Of a stretch of 64,000 bases of DNA, positions 12,501 through 25,131 are shown one piece after another. How positions within the stretch are numbered: the stretch's first letter is position 1; each line of letters opens with the position of its first letter. This stretch comes from Baylisascaris procyonis (Eukaryota; Nematoda; Chromadorea; Rhabditida; Ascarididae), in contig JAZARR010000089.1 in the NCBI GenBank assembly GCA_037389465.1, positions 1,550,001 to 1,614,000 of the forward strand, given 5' to 3'. The notes beneath the pieces were generated by a model. That model was not told the DNA's origin. It searched no databases and saw only the letters and a list, made by a program, of their open reading frames with translations. The translations under genes and the position numbers were made by a program.

Positions 12501-15451
12501 TTGCATTTATATCGATTGGATTATCTATGATAGACTGATCGACTGCATCAATTCTTAGAAATATTGCTTGAGCATTTGATTATGCAAATACATATGAAGT
12601 TCAGGTGCCCATAACTTTTATTTATCTTATTCATGGTTATTGTTGTTGCCTGTAATTTATTCAGGTGCTCATAATTTGCCCATGGGTGGAACGAAAATTC
12701 GGGTTGAATTCCTGGCTGTTTTTATTTATTTATTTATTTATTTATTTTTAAATCGTAGTCGTAGCTTTCACGATTTGAGAGTCGATAAAATTGACAATGA
12801 GGATCGTGTGCAAACCAATCCATCCTCATTATAAAAGGCTTGATTTAATATATTTATGTCATTGGGAACTTGACCATTTTTTTTTTTTATGAATGCTTCT
12901 TTGCCTTTCACATTTCGATTTTAGGCCATTGCATATACTCATCTTGAATGCTGCCGTTTTTGCACCATCTGAGAAGTCAACAATCGATGGATATGAGAGA
13001 ACATTTGGAGTGAATTATTTGGGCCATTTCTACCTCACTTATCTTCTATTGCCCAGAATTCGGGAAAGCGCGCCAGCGAGAATAGTTATAGTCTCATCGA
13101 CGTCACACAATCATACCGGCGTGAGTTTATCCAATATTCAGTGCATTTCAAATCGCAGATTATGGAAAATCGACGTGGTATTGCTAATTGATAGAGAAGA
13201 AATAGTGAATGGAAGGATAGGTGCAATTACGAGATAAGATTTGATTATGAAAAAGAATACCTTTACCTACTCTATGAATAAAGTAGAACTGTTTGCTTAG
13301 AAGGTATTTTTTTCTCAATAATTTTTAAAAATGGTGTTTACAGCATAAAGGTTGGTGTTCAGGAAAGGTAAACTATGGCTATATTCGTTCATTTAAGCTT
13401 CCTTTTTCTATAGTTAATATTGTTATTGCTATTAGCATTTAATTATTTATTTATTGTTGAAATTAAGCAATTGCAATGCTTTCCTGAATGGTTGATTGTT
13501 ATAAATCAATGTCAGACTTTAGTTTTTATCAGATAAATGTCGCATTATCGACTGAGGAGAAATTAAAACGTTTGATACCACCGGTGGATGGAAATACAAA
13601 CATTTATCGTCTTTACTCTTATTCAAAATTATGCTGTGTATTATTGGCAATGAAACTACATAGGATGGAGCATAGTAATGGCATCAACGTATATGTACTC
13701 CATCCAGGCACTATGGTAGGAACTGGTTAGTTATTGGCTATTTCCTCCTATATTTCAAGTTTGTATTGTAACTGCTATGGATGCAATTGACCTTGAGGAA
13801 ATTAGTGGGACATCCATATGATAGTGGTAGATATGATTGCCTCTGCTTGTTCCAGGTTTTTGATTTTTTTCCCTATAGAATAAGGATAGTAGTTAATTTT
13901 GGCGTGTTTCAATGTTGTTTCTGGGAAGAATCTCGTTTAGGAATTCCAAGTATCGACACTAGTATCGGTCGAATTAATTTAGTGCAAAATAATATCTAAG
14001 TGGCTAGTTCGTTGCTAATTTTTCTCTAAAAATTTGTACGATCGTTGTGAGTGCACTCTATGATCGTCTTATTTATAATTTACGAATCATTGAGAAAGTA
14101 ATTTAACGGATTTCCCATCACTTTTCAACTGATTTGGCATTGAGTACCAACAAAAGAAATCTGTTGGTAAAGTTTGATTTGTTGTTAAATATTATTTTTG
14201 TTCTTGATACACCACATCATGACGATTCTTCCTCGTTTTTTATACGAAAGGTGATACGAGTAGAGAGATATCTTTGTTATATTTTGTCGATTTGTTTGTT
14301 TATTTGGATCGTTAACGGTATGCAACCGGAAGGTGAATAGTCGAGGAATTGACTCTTTGAAGATCTAAACAATAGGTGTCAATGAATTTCGATTGAATTC
14401 TATTCTTGATTAGGGGAAATGAAAAGGAAAGAGAGGCAATTGGCTATCGATGTTTAAAAGCTTTTTATTTTTTCACTTAACAAATATCCCATTTGTAGGT
14501 ATTTCAAGAAGTTTTGGACTTCTCGGACGAATAGGTAATGCATTGGTGAAACCGTTCACAAAAAATCTACAACAAGCAGCCGCTACAACGATCTATTGTG
14601 CCGTATCCGACGATGTTAAAAATGTACATTTTATTGATGTAATATAAATTTTGTTGATATGATATGATTACAATTTTTAAGTGATATTTTATATTATATA
14701 AATGATAGAATTAAGTGGAATATGCGGACTTAGGAAGATTACTGACTAACAATATATTTATGGATTGTTAATATTTATAAAGGTCCATCCAGTTTGGCCA
14801 AGCTAGGATTATTTGTCTTGTCTTGCAAGCGTAGAATGTGATGGAAAATATTAGCCAACCCGATATCCGGATTTGTTTACGACATCATGTGATCACTGAA
14901 TACGTCGAATCGTTGTATTTTAAAAACGTTTCTTCTTTCTTCATTTCTTTTATTCTCTTTTCATATTGCTTTTGCTACTCGGTGATGGTCTTAGTCTAGA
15001 ATTATACTGCAATTTTCGACTAAATGCCTAATTAGAGGGGAGGTGAGATAATTTATTTGGTCAGGACAAGAGGGTATGCGTATTATATCGAAATGTATGA
15101 GCTGAGCCAAAACAAAGAGGGGATAAGTGAAAATGCATGAAAATTAAAAATTAGGACAGAAGTGCCGAAAAATTTAAATCTTGCTAGAGCTTCTTAATTT
15201 AATGTGTATATTTCTACCGATTGCTCATTGATGACTAATCGTAACGCTGTGAAAGAAGTTGTATTGAGGGAATATAGACTTGAAATTCCAAATCTGCTTT
15301 TCAGGATAGTGGAAAATATTATGAAAGTTGTTGGGACGATGAGAAGAATCTCTGTTCAGCGTTAGCACATGACGAAGCGTTGCAGGATGCACTATGGAAC
15401 AAATCAATCGAACTCATCGAGCAATACGAAAGAAGCCGTACAGAACAATAG
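9554..15451 (+). CDS. WWOX-like short-chain dehydrogenase/reductase
   Basis: Seven exons: 9554-9725, 11224-11348, 12403-12491, 12925-13120, 13533-13725, 14499-14623 and 15305-15451. They join in frame to 348 residues. Classical SDR landmarks are present: the TGTNSGIG nucleotide-binding loop (57-64), an NNAG equivalent NAAV (137-140), the VSSTS serine strand (185-189) and catalytic Y222-S-Y-S-K226, followed by an HPG turn. The order and spacing, the phrase PLHILILNAA, GHFYL and the C-terminal region resemble the SDR half of WW-domain oxidoreductase more than retinol dehydrogenases. Such enzymes use NAD(P)(H) on lipid or steroid-like alcohols; the substrate cannot be told from sequence. The ~45 residues before the SDR core are polar and carry no WW domain. 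Either WW exons lie further upstream or this is an SDR-only form. The start ATG is the first in frame. Confidence 0.88.
12719..12747. repeat. (TTTA)n microsatellite
   Basis: About seven perfect TTTA units inside intron 3 of the dehydrogenase gene. Confidence 0.9.
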
Positions 15452-18400
15452 TAAACTTCTGCTATAAAATGCTGATGAAGCCTAAATGTGAGAAAAGAAA
15501 GGGGTTGGAGTTGAGGAGTGATATTGGTTTTATGGGTCTAGGAAGTCGATTTTTATAAGGTCGGAAAATTATTGCAGGATTATTTACCTACCACTGGTCA
15601 GTTGTTTAGTAGGGTATTATAGAACGCTTGATCGGCAAAAATAGGAGCCACAGATTTGACTGTCTAATAAGCCAATTTTCTTTAGATCTTTTATTTATTG
15701 ATATAGCTCTATACCTTCAGAATTTCCTTATATTTGCTAACATGAAATTTGGTGATGGTGATGGTGGTGGTGGGAAAGAGGAGGGGGTCAAAAACTTGGG
15801 AACCTAAATTCAGCTCATTCTTTTTTCAGTGCCTCGAATATTTCGTCTTCATTTGTTAGTTTCATACAGGACGTGCATAATTTCGGTGTTAAACGAGAAT
15901 TGACGTATGTTGTTATATATGAATATGCTTTGAATCAGTTTTACTAACGCAATCACTGTTAACTTTTGAAAGTTTGTACAGGGGACGATGAACTTAAAAA
16001 AATTATTAAGGTTAGAGGAGGGGGAGAGAGAAGTAGGTAGTACCACGAGAGAAAAATTGGAGCGGAGAGGGGAAGAATTGAAGAGCTTTAGTTTATTTTT
16101 TTGTTTTTGTATAAATTTATGTGAAATTCTAGACAACAAAATAGTAATATAATTTAGTTTTGCATTAATGTTCTGTTGGTGTATTTGTCTGTCTGTCGTA
16201 ATATTTTAGTCTGACGCGTTGTTAAGCACCATATATGTCCCCTTTTTTGTTTCACCGAACTTTTTTTTAGCATTTAGCGATGAAAATGTTTGCAATACTT
16301 TTTGGATTGTATTGCGTTTCTTTATTGTACTCTTAGCATTGATAAATCGCCATCGATCGTAAAACTAAGCAAACAATATGTGTGTTCATTTTGTGTTCGA
16401 TATGCGCATTTTTTTGTGTCCTTATCGAATTTGTTTGCTATTGTGCAATTTTGAAAATAATTGCAACATATTTGATGTTCATTTTTATAATTAATTTTCT
16501 TAATTCTTTCGTTTTAAATTGAGGGATATTTGAGGTAAATTTAAGGATATTTGAGGTAAATTTAGGGATATTTGAGGTAAATTTAGGGATATTTGAGGTA
16601 AATTTAGGGATATTTGAGGTAAATTTAGGGATATTTGAGGTAAATTTAGGGATATTTGAGGTAAATTTAGGGATATTTGAGGTAAATTTAGCGATATTTG
16701 AGGTAAATTTAGGGATATTTGAGGTAAATTTAGGGATATTTGAGGTAAATTTAGGGATATTTGAGGTAAATTTAGGGATATTTGAGGTAAATTTAGGGAT
16801 ATCTGAGGTAAATTTAGGGATATTTGAGGTAAATTTAGGGATATTCGAGGTGAATTGCTTGTATTTCGTCGACATTTTTTAAATCCCCAATGGCAATATT
16901 TACTATTCGATCTCATTTCCAGGTGTACCAAGTTGAATAAGGCAAGCAACCTAAGTTTAGGCCAATTTTTCTCATCTTTAGGCTGTCGATTTCGAATATG
17001 CTCGTCAACTTTGTATAGATTGCGATAGAAAATTAGAAGCGCGTTCAAGGCATTTTGATCAGATAATTTAGCGATCAAATTAATTGAAGTTCATATTTGG
17101 TCGATCAAATTTTAGCTGTTTTTAGCGGTTCTTTCGAGTTTACTAGGCGATCGGAGCACGCATGAGTCAGTGTTAATACTGTGGAGTCCAACGGAGCGTT
17201 GAGTGGCCTATTCATCTCTACAGTTGAGAGGTTTCAATTCTAGAGAGGGGCTGCGAGTGGTTGTTTTTTTTAATATAATGCTTAAGTGAATTTTATTTTT
17301 ATCACTTCGATTTGCATTTATAATTTCAATTTCATGTTGCGCATCTATTTCTCCAAATTTTTAACGCATTTTTGAGATTTTATGCTAATTTTTTTCATTC
17401 AATTCTTAACGCATTTTTGAAAATCTTATGATGGTTGGTTTACTTTGATAAAAATTTTGTTCTTTATAAAGGAGAATCAACTTTGAAGATTTTTATAGAA
17501 GAAATCTGCTTGAATTATTTTCATGCACTGTTTGTTTTAATTAATAAAATTTTCTTCTTTTTTTTTGAATCTCGAATAGTTTAAGTTATAGATCATTTTG
17601 TGCTAGGTTGGCATTTTTCATAAACAGAAAAATCAAACGGTAGTGTCATTAAAGTTTGGATTGTTTCCAAATTCGATTTTTTTTCGGAGTTTTGCGTGGA
17701 TTTGACTGGATGAGTGGATTATTTCAAGCATAGATTTATCCCAAATTTGCCAGTCGATACCTCTCAATTACCAAAATTTGGATTTTTGCTAAAGCTATTC
17801 GGTGGCAGCAATTAGAGTATGACTGGAAATTTTTCGGGAACAGTAGATCATTTCTGGTTGATCTATTGGGCAATATAACAGGAATATTGCTGCATTATGG
17901 CATTAATGAACCTCAGATAATATTTAAATACTAGCCAATAAAAATATTCAAATTCAAATTGAGATAGAGTCATAGTATTATTGGTAACCATTCGAGCAAT
18001 TTTAGGCAATAGGTCTTGTGAATTGAATTGAGAACATCGTTAAACCTTTTTAACGACGAAATTTTGAGCCGTTGTAAGCACTCGCTCATGCGACATTCTA
18101 TTCGTTCGTAAGCCATTTACCTTAGATAAGGGCATCTTCGGTCTTCGACCCGAAAAGAAGTCGACTATCGATGTGACGGAAATTGGGTCGCTAGGATTGC
18201 AAATATTGCTGAGGTACGCATAGGTACGCCTAAGAGGTATGGCACATACCTATGATGTGGAACGCATGAAATTATAAAGCGCTGTGTGGAATCCGTTTCT
18301 AATTCATATTTTTTTAAATATTATTTATTATAATCATGCGAACTCAGTTGTTCCTATTGCGTACTTCCGTTGTGCAGCGGTAATGATTTGTCGATCACAG

Positions 18401-20066
18401 TTTGCATACTGTAGGATGAGCGCAACACCGCATTACGGTAAGCGGCTAATTACGGAGGATCTCTGCGTTTATATGTCATCTGTTTGGGAAAAGGATGTAG
18501 GCAGTCTCCTCTGCTCCACTTGCGCCAAAGATGGGGGACCTAAAATGAGTAAAAGATGTTCCATGTCGATGGGTTCAGCATTCGGCGATTGCTTGCGTTT
18601 CTATTCATAGCAGTTGATCGCCGATCAACGAAATCGATTATTGTTGAACGACGTATATGCCACACTGATGTGACACAACGAAAAAGAACATGACAAGTGC
18701 AGCGACGACACAATGATTCACCTTTGTAACGCTGTACTCGTTGCATTAAGCGTAATGACAGTCTTTCGTGTTTGTTCTGTGGCATTATTTCCACCCGTCT
18801 GTCACTCTATTTATTGAGGCTTACCTCTCCAGCAAGCTTGTTTCCTTCACCATCTTCACCTTACATGTTCAGCTCATATCTCTCTATCAATGATAGTCGA
18901 CATTTCTTTCATACAAACTTTTTTGTGCTTCAATATTAATATGAGCATAGAACTAGTCTGCTTTATTATCTCACTATGGTTAGCAATTTAAGAATCGTTG
19001 TTGTCTTCCTAAAAACCTAAGTTGCTTATAATCGGAACTAAAGCTTTAAAAAATTTTCAAGTAAAAAAGAAATCAGCAAAAAGTGTTTGTCATAAATTCT
19101 CCGGAAATATTGCTGCAGAAATCAATATTCCAGTCTAGGTTTATCTATTGCAATTCTTTACTTAACTTATTCCCGTTCTATGATTTAATTCCTGTCCAAA
19201 TAATAAGCAAAGATTTTATATGAATAAAGCTAATAAAATAATTAGAAATATAACGGAAATTTTGAAGCTTTAGGGAGGTGATAGAATATACTTTTACGAG
19301 AATGTTTCAATGCTATCGATAATCTCAGAGAGCATTCCGCTTCGATGTCGTAGAGATGATGTTTGAATAGTTGTGGTATTATTCAGATGGAGTATACATG
19401 GAGCTGTGGTGTCTTTCGTTCTATTTTGTGTTCTGTCATATGGTGCCATCATTGGTAGATATCCTTTGTGATGTCTTGCGAATGCTTAGATTCTTTCGAG
19501 AGAAGGCTTATCCTATCTCCTATTTCCCACCCCTCACTCACATCCCTCCCCGATTTCGTACTCTACAGTCGAAATACCTCAGTGTTTTGACCCGGAAACA
19601 GTTTTCTTCGTGGAGGATTGTGATTGGAAGCACAAGGTCGATAGGTTTTTTTGGGTGTTTCAGACCTCATTTCTCGTTGCACATATGGCGTGATACATCA
19701 ATCATTGGTAAATGGTGAGTCATTTGCGCGCAGAAGAATTCACACTACCGCCCATACTTGACGATCCGTGGTGATATGTCATCGCATTTCAAGATCAGAG
19801 GCTTGTCGTTTTCCAGCCATCTTTCCGAACTTTTTTTATAAGCAGGAAATGCGGCGACACATGCGCCACATATGCATGTCAGTGTCGCATTTTTGTTTGT
19901 GTTCCCAATCAAAATATTTCTGTATGCGCTTCGTTAATCAAATTTGATTATTTGTCTTCAATCGTTCAACGTTATTGTATCTTACTTTCTCTATATTCGG
20001 ACATTTGCGCCTTGTTCAGTTATAGAACTCTATAAATCACCATTTACAGCCCAATCGCCTATCGCC
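15452..20066. other. Dehydrogenase-annexin A intergenic region
   Basis: 4.6 kb without a supported gene. It includes a 21-bp minisatellite (16512-16857, listed separately). A codon-like patch at 18126-18213 ends at a GT donor. Several open frames under 120 codons (18284-18610, 19371-19718) show no domain or splice context. The annexin A promoter presumably lies at the 3' end; an acceptor-like TTTACAG ends at 20049, 17 bases before its ATG. Confidence 0.4.
16512..16857. repeat. 21-bp minisatellite, ~16 copies
   Basis: Head-to-tail copies of a unit reading GGGATATTTGAGGTAAATTTA on the plus strand, with only a few single-base variants near the ends and centre. Because 21 is divisible by three, two minus-strand frames stay open and would encode heptapeptide repeats (FTSNIPK or ISLNLPQ). 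The third frame has a stop in each unit. I read it as noncoding. Confidence 0.95.
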
Positions 20067-21456
20067 ATGTACTATGAGTCGTTTTCCGGTACGATCGGAG
20101 AACAGCCGGATTTCGATGCGAATCAAACGGCCGAAGAGTTGAAAGAGGCGATGCATGGAATTGGTTGCGATAAAGAGAAAGTAATTGATCAAATTGTGCG
20201 CATCAATAATGGTCAACGTCAAATGGTATTCCATTTTATTTTAATCTACACTCTTTTCTAATGACCTTCAAAACGTAATAATTTTCAACTATCCTCTTTG
20301 ATAGTTTTTCAGTTGAAATTTTCATGAAAGAAATCATGATTTAATAAAATTTTTTTCAATTATATTTATTCTTTATTTTATTGTTCCTTTCACCATCAAT
20401 AAATCAACAATTTGTTTATTATTTCTTCATTTCCATCAACATAGACGTGTCGACGCTTTATATACTATTTCGTTATTCGTTATCTTTTATTTAATATTTC
20501 GTTTTTCACATCAGCATAAATAAACCGAGGTTTATTTTCCACCACTATTAGCAAACCGACACTTTATTTTTTTACCATTTAAATAAATTGGTAATTTATT
20601 CATCACCTCATTGCTTCCATCACCATGGAAAAATTTTACCAAGGTGATTTTTTTTACCAACACTATTACCAACATCAATACCAACAAAAATTTTACCAAC
20701 ACTATTACTAAGATAATAAATATACATTGTGTATATCGTTAAAACGAAGTGCTGATCAAGAAATAATTTTCCCATCTGTGGTTCGGGTAAATATTGCCCG
20801 AATATTGTAGAAAATAAATAGGAGAGTTTCTAAGGTTGTCGAAAAAAAAAGTTTTTCTAATCGTTGCTGCAATAAACATTCTCATTTTAAATATGAGATC
20901 GCATATTTTTATGTAAATGTCAAAATTATTGAATTTTTTGGGCAATTTTACAAAGGTAATATGTAAAAAAATACCTATTTCAGGTAGCACAACAATACAT
21001 CACTCTTTATGGTAAAGATTTAGTGAAAAAACTGAAGAAGGAACTTCATGGTGATCTGGAGGATGTTATCGTTGCTCTTATGGAAACACCACCAATGTAT
21101 GACGTCATTCAACTGCATAAGGCGATTCATGTAAATATTTTTGATATTAACTGATAGATTTGTTGATAAATCAATGATTAGATGATAAAGCGAGTAAAAA
21201 AAATTCTTACTTTAGTGGCACAATTGATTGCATCGATAACGCTTCAAGATGTTTGGAGGGATAATCGTTGTGTTGGATTGCGAGGGATCTTACCGATTTC
21301 TTTCTTTAATATTCTTGTTGCTCTTTCTTTTTTATTAAATTCCCTTTTTTTGGAGTGAAATGAACATAGTAAACAAGCATAATGTTGTGTGTCTTCGAAA
21401 AATTCTATGACAGTAAATTGAAGCAGCAATGTGAATTAATTTGTTGATTTCTTCGT

Positions 21457-21503
<47 letters not shown>

Positions 21504-24500
21504 CTTATTTGTTTATTTATTTGCTTATTTATTTATTTATTCAGCGTTTCATGTAAGGAAAACATACTCATATATTTTCCTTACATAAATGATAGATTCC
21601 CTCTTTGGTTTTCGAAGTAGGGGATTTGCTCAAGGTGAGCGGATGTAAAGTTGCCTAGAAAAAATTGGGACATCATTCTCCTACTCATCTTCCTAAGAGA
21701 ATTTCTTCGTCAGAATGACTTCAGCAATACATTGAAAGAAATCGTATCGTATTGGTCTTCAAAAGTTTCATTGATTTTATAAAATATTTGAATATTTTGC
21801 CAAAAAAAATTAAAACATAAGAAGAAAATAATATTTAGGGACTTGGAACAAAGAATAAAGTTCTAATTGAAATATTATGTTCACGAACCAATTCTGAATT
21901 ATGGGCAATAAGAAATCTCTACGAAGAAAAATATGGTGAATCATTGGAAGATGCAGTGAAAGGTGATACTAGTGGACATTTTGAACGGCTTCTTGTTTCG
22001 TTATTGCAAGGGAATCGTGATGATCAATCCTATTATGTTGATGATCGACAAGCGAAAGAGGTGAGTTGATTTATCGAGAAATTTTGAACTATAGATCTAC
22101 AACAAAATAAGTTGACGGGATAAGTGCTCTTTTTCTGAATAAAGAGTTATAGAGAGGCATTTCGATTTTTTTTCTTTTTTTTTGGGGGGGGGGAAGGGGA
22201 TAGGAGCAGATAACTGTGAAATCTTTAGGAATTTCCTTCGGATATTCGATCCTTGAAAGGAGTCGTTTATGAAAAAAAATAAGTCGCTATCCGTAGTGCA
22301 TCATTTTATAATAATTCACGAAAGTAGGTATATTAGAGAGCTTTTTTTAAAGAAATTCTTTTCAATTTTTCTAAGTTTCTGGAAAGGAATTGAGAGATAA
22401 TAGAAGATGAATGGCAATCTCGACTTACTCATTTGTTCGCTAAGTATATTATGATCCCAAACTTGATATTTTAAGAATGAGGCTCTTTTTCAGAAGGTAT
22501 TTACTATATGAATGGTCATTGCTCATGTTGAATAAAAAACGAAAAATTTCCAAAATTTTCTTAAATAATCAAGGGATTTTCTTCTGAAATATTTTATGTT
22601 TTTATTGTATCGATTGGAAGAGCTATGAAGTGAAGATAATAATTATAATAGTAACATTAGTAATACTTGTTGAACAAATATGACTTGATAGTGAGAAAAA
22701 TTATAGGAAAGAAATGACTCTAATAATATGTTATAGTTTAGAAAATGATCAACTTTTAATTTACCTTTTCGGCATATAATTTTTAATTCATAATTTATTT
22801 TTTACTCAAAAATATGATTGCAAAAATTGTTATCCTCAGCGTGAAATTTGTGAAAATTTTTATCAATTTTATGATAAATAAAAATATTTTCGAAAAAATT
22901 CGGAAAATTTTTCGCTATTGCTGTGCAATATGATACTATGAAAATAATGAAAATTTTGGGATAAAATATTTTACTACGATGATATTAGCTAAAATTTCAG
23001 GATGCACAGAAATTATTCGATGATGGGGAATCGAAAATTGGCACCGATGAATCGACATTCAACGCAATTCTTGTCTCTCAAAATCTTCGACAATTGGATC
23101 GTGTCTTCTATGAGTATGAAAAAATTTCTGGGCATACAATCGAGGAGGCAATCGAGGTGATCTAACAACTCTTCTAATGTTTATTGTTTATCATCGAAGA
23201 GAGGCTCAGTTATATCAACCTCACCATTTAAAGGAACTTGCTCGTTCGAATCACTTTAAAACACATTCACATAATTAAAGAAAGAATGAATTTGTATTCG
23301 TTATATTTTCTTCTAAATTTTGACCTGGGAGAATAACGCTCTGTTATGCTGAAAACCAAAGAAAAAAAAATAGCGAAGGAGGGAGATTTGCGAGTTTTTT
23401 AATCGATTCTCAAGGAACTTAATTGTATTTGAATGAATGAAGGTTGCTTTTTTATTAAAAATTTTTATTGAAATACAAAACCAATTGTTATAAATTGAAA
23501 ACAATGAAAATTTTGTTATAAATATTGAAAAATATAGAAAATTTTGCAGAGTGAATTCAGCGGTGATGTGAAGAAAGGTCTTCTAGCACTCGTTAGATGT
23601 ATTCAAAGCAAGCCGAAATATTTTGCCTATGGGCTGAATAAAGCGATGGAGGTAATATAAGTGGTGTTATTTATTTGCGATATTCATAATGCCTTCTCGT
23701 TGAGTATCACTATCTTGTTTCGGTTTTGGTATAACCTAAACCTCTATAAAAGCAATCATGTCAATCTAATTTTGCCTTTCCCATCTTTGTAGGTGGGCAT
23801 TGGAATCTGTGAGCTCTAGAGCTGAAATAATATAACTGTAAGGGTGCATACAATTCGATAGGTTTCTATTTTCCGATATTAGTTTTCATCTTTTATATTT
23901 CAGGTTTTGTCTCAAAAAAGAGTAGAGCACAAAAACTTGGTTATTTTCCAAAAAGAATCTACTACTTCAGAATATATTTTCACAGGCGTGCAATAATATT
24001 TTTCGTACTTCAGCAATAAAAAAAAGACAAAAATTTGAAAATTCAAGTGAAGCAAAACTTGTCTTTTTAGGTCAGTCGAAGAGGAGTCTGTGGGATTATT
24101 CCTTGCTTTCTCTCCTTTCACTCTTTATCCTTACTGTACCTTCAATCCCCGATCCTGGTGACTTGATTTTTTTCGAGGCACTCTCATAATTGACTGCACT
24201 ATTTTTGAAACGCATCACATTTTAAATATTACTTTTTCCATCCCTTTTGTTTGGGAGAGCACTGTGTTATGCTGTTGTTCTACGTCGAGATTTGATCGTC
24301 CAATAAAACGAATTAAGCGGAAAAATTTGCATCCCGAAAGGCTATGATTTAGCTTTATTTATCCCCAGAAAAAGTTTTAAATTTTTGAATCAAATGCAAA
24401 TTTAGGCTATGAAATTTTGTCGGTAGTTTTGTTATTTCAGATTTTCAGGTTTGAAACCTTTAAAAGGCTCATCCTTCCCTCCTACCCTCTCGGATGATCT

Positions 24501-24900
24501 TGTTCTTTAAGAGTAAAAATGTACCCAATAAACAGAAATATAACTTTGGAGTAGCTGGAGACGGAAGTTAGACCGGACAATTGCGCCTTCACCGACTCGC
24601 ATATTGCTTTATTCTGATGCTGAGTCTTAAGTATAACGAACCTTTCAAATCCGGAAACAAAAATGTTTAAAGGAGCCTTCTGATTTAATGTTTAATTTAT
24701 TCAAATTCTCGTTCCAGGGTATGGGCACCCGTGACAAGGATTTGATAAGAATCATAATTTCGAGATCCGAGATTGATCTCGCCCTCATAAAGAAGAAGTT
24801 CGAGGAGGAATTCGGTACGTCACTTGTCGATCGTATCCGATCGGATTGCTCTGGAGCCTATCAGGATGCGCTCGTGAAAATCGTCGAAGGAAATCGTTAA
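20067..24900 (+). CDS. Annexin A (first of three tandem annexins)
   Basis: Six exons, all introns phase 0: 20067-20225, 20984-21130, 21839-22060, 23001-23156, 23550-23651 and 24718-24900. They give 322 residues, the usual size for a four-repeat annexin with a short N-terminus. Type II Ca2+ loops are GIGC (31-34), GLGT (103-106), the repeat-3 form ESKIGT (186-191) and GMGT (263-266). The acidic cap about 40 residues later is kept in all four repeats (KKEL, GDTSG, ESEF, SDCSG). Annexins bind acidic phospholipid membranes when Ca2+ rises and act in trafficking and repair. Repeat 1 has Cys where most annexins have Thr, and repeat 3 has Ile where many have Trp; the two sister genes keep that Trp. 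AATAAA at 25126-25131 is a likely polyadenylation signal. An acceptor-like site at 20049 may mark trans-splicing or a 5' UTR intron. Confidence 0.95.
20620..20715. repeat. Degenerate ACCAACACTATT repeats in intron 1
   Basis: Within annexin A intron 1, TTTTACCAACACTATTAC-like phrases recur two to three times with partial copies between them. This looks like a small diverged tandem repeat. Confidence 0.5.
21455..21541. repeat. (TTTA)n microsatellite
   Basis: About 21 TTTA units with a few substitutions (TTTACTTA, TTTGCTTA), in intron 2 of annexin A. Confidence 0.95.
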
Positions 24901-25125
24901 ATTTAGGCAAACAATGCAACGTGTTTCACTCGCTGAGAAAAAAGCATTTTTGGTCTCTATGATAATGGAGAACTCAATTTGTTTCCTTCTTTGTTTTTAT
25001 CTTCACAAAAATATTTTCCTATAATCATTCAAATTATTTCTTATTATTTATAAAATACTATTATTATCGCTATTAAAATTGTTAATTTTCATTATTTTTT
25101 TCATTGTTGTAAATGTTTGAATGGA

Positions 25126-25131
25126 AATAAA
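25126..25131 (+). other. Polyadenylation signal, annexin A
   Basis: Canonical AATAAA, 226 bases after the annexin A stop codon, in a T-rich 3' region. Confidence 0.6.

Noticed and set aside
16438..17078. Minus-strand frames encoding FTSNIPK or ISLNLPQ heptapeptide repeats
   Set aside because: Two frames are open at once because of the 21-bp repeat period; there is no start context, domain or splice support.
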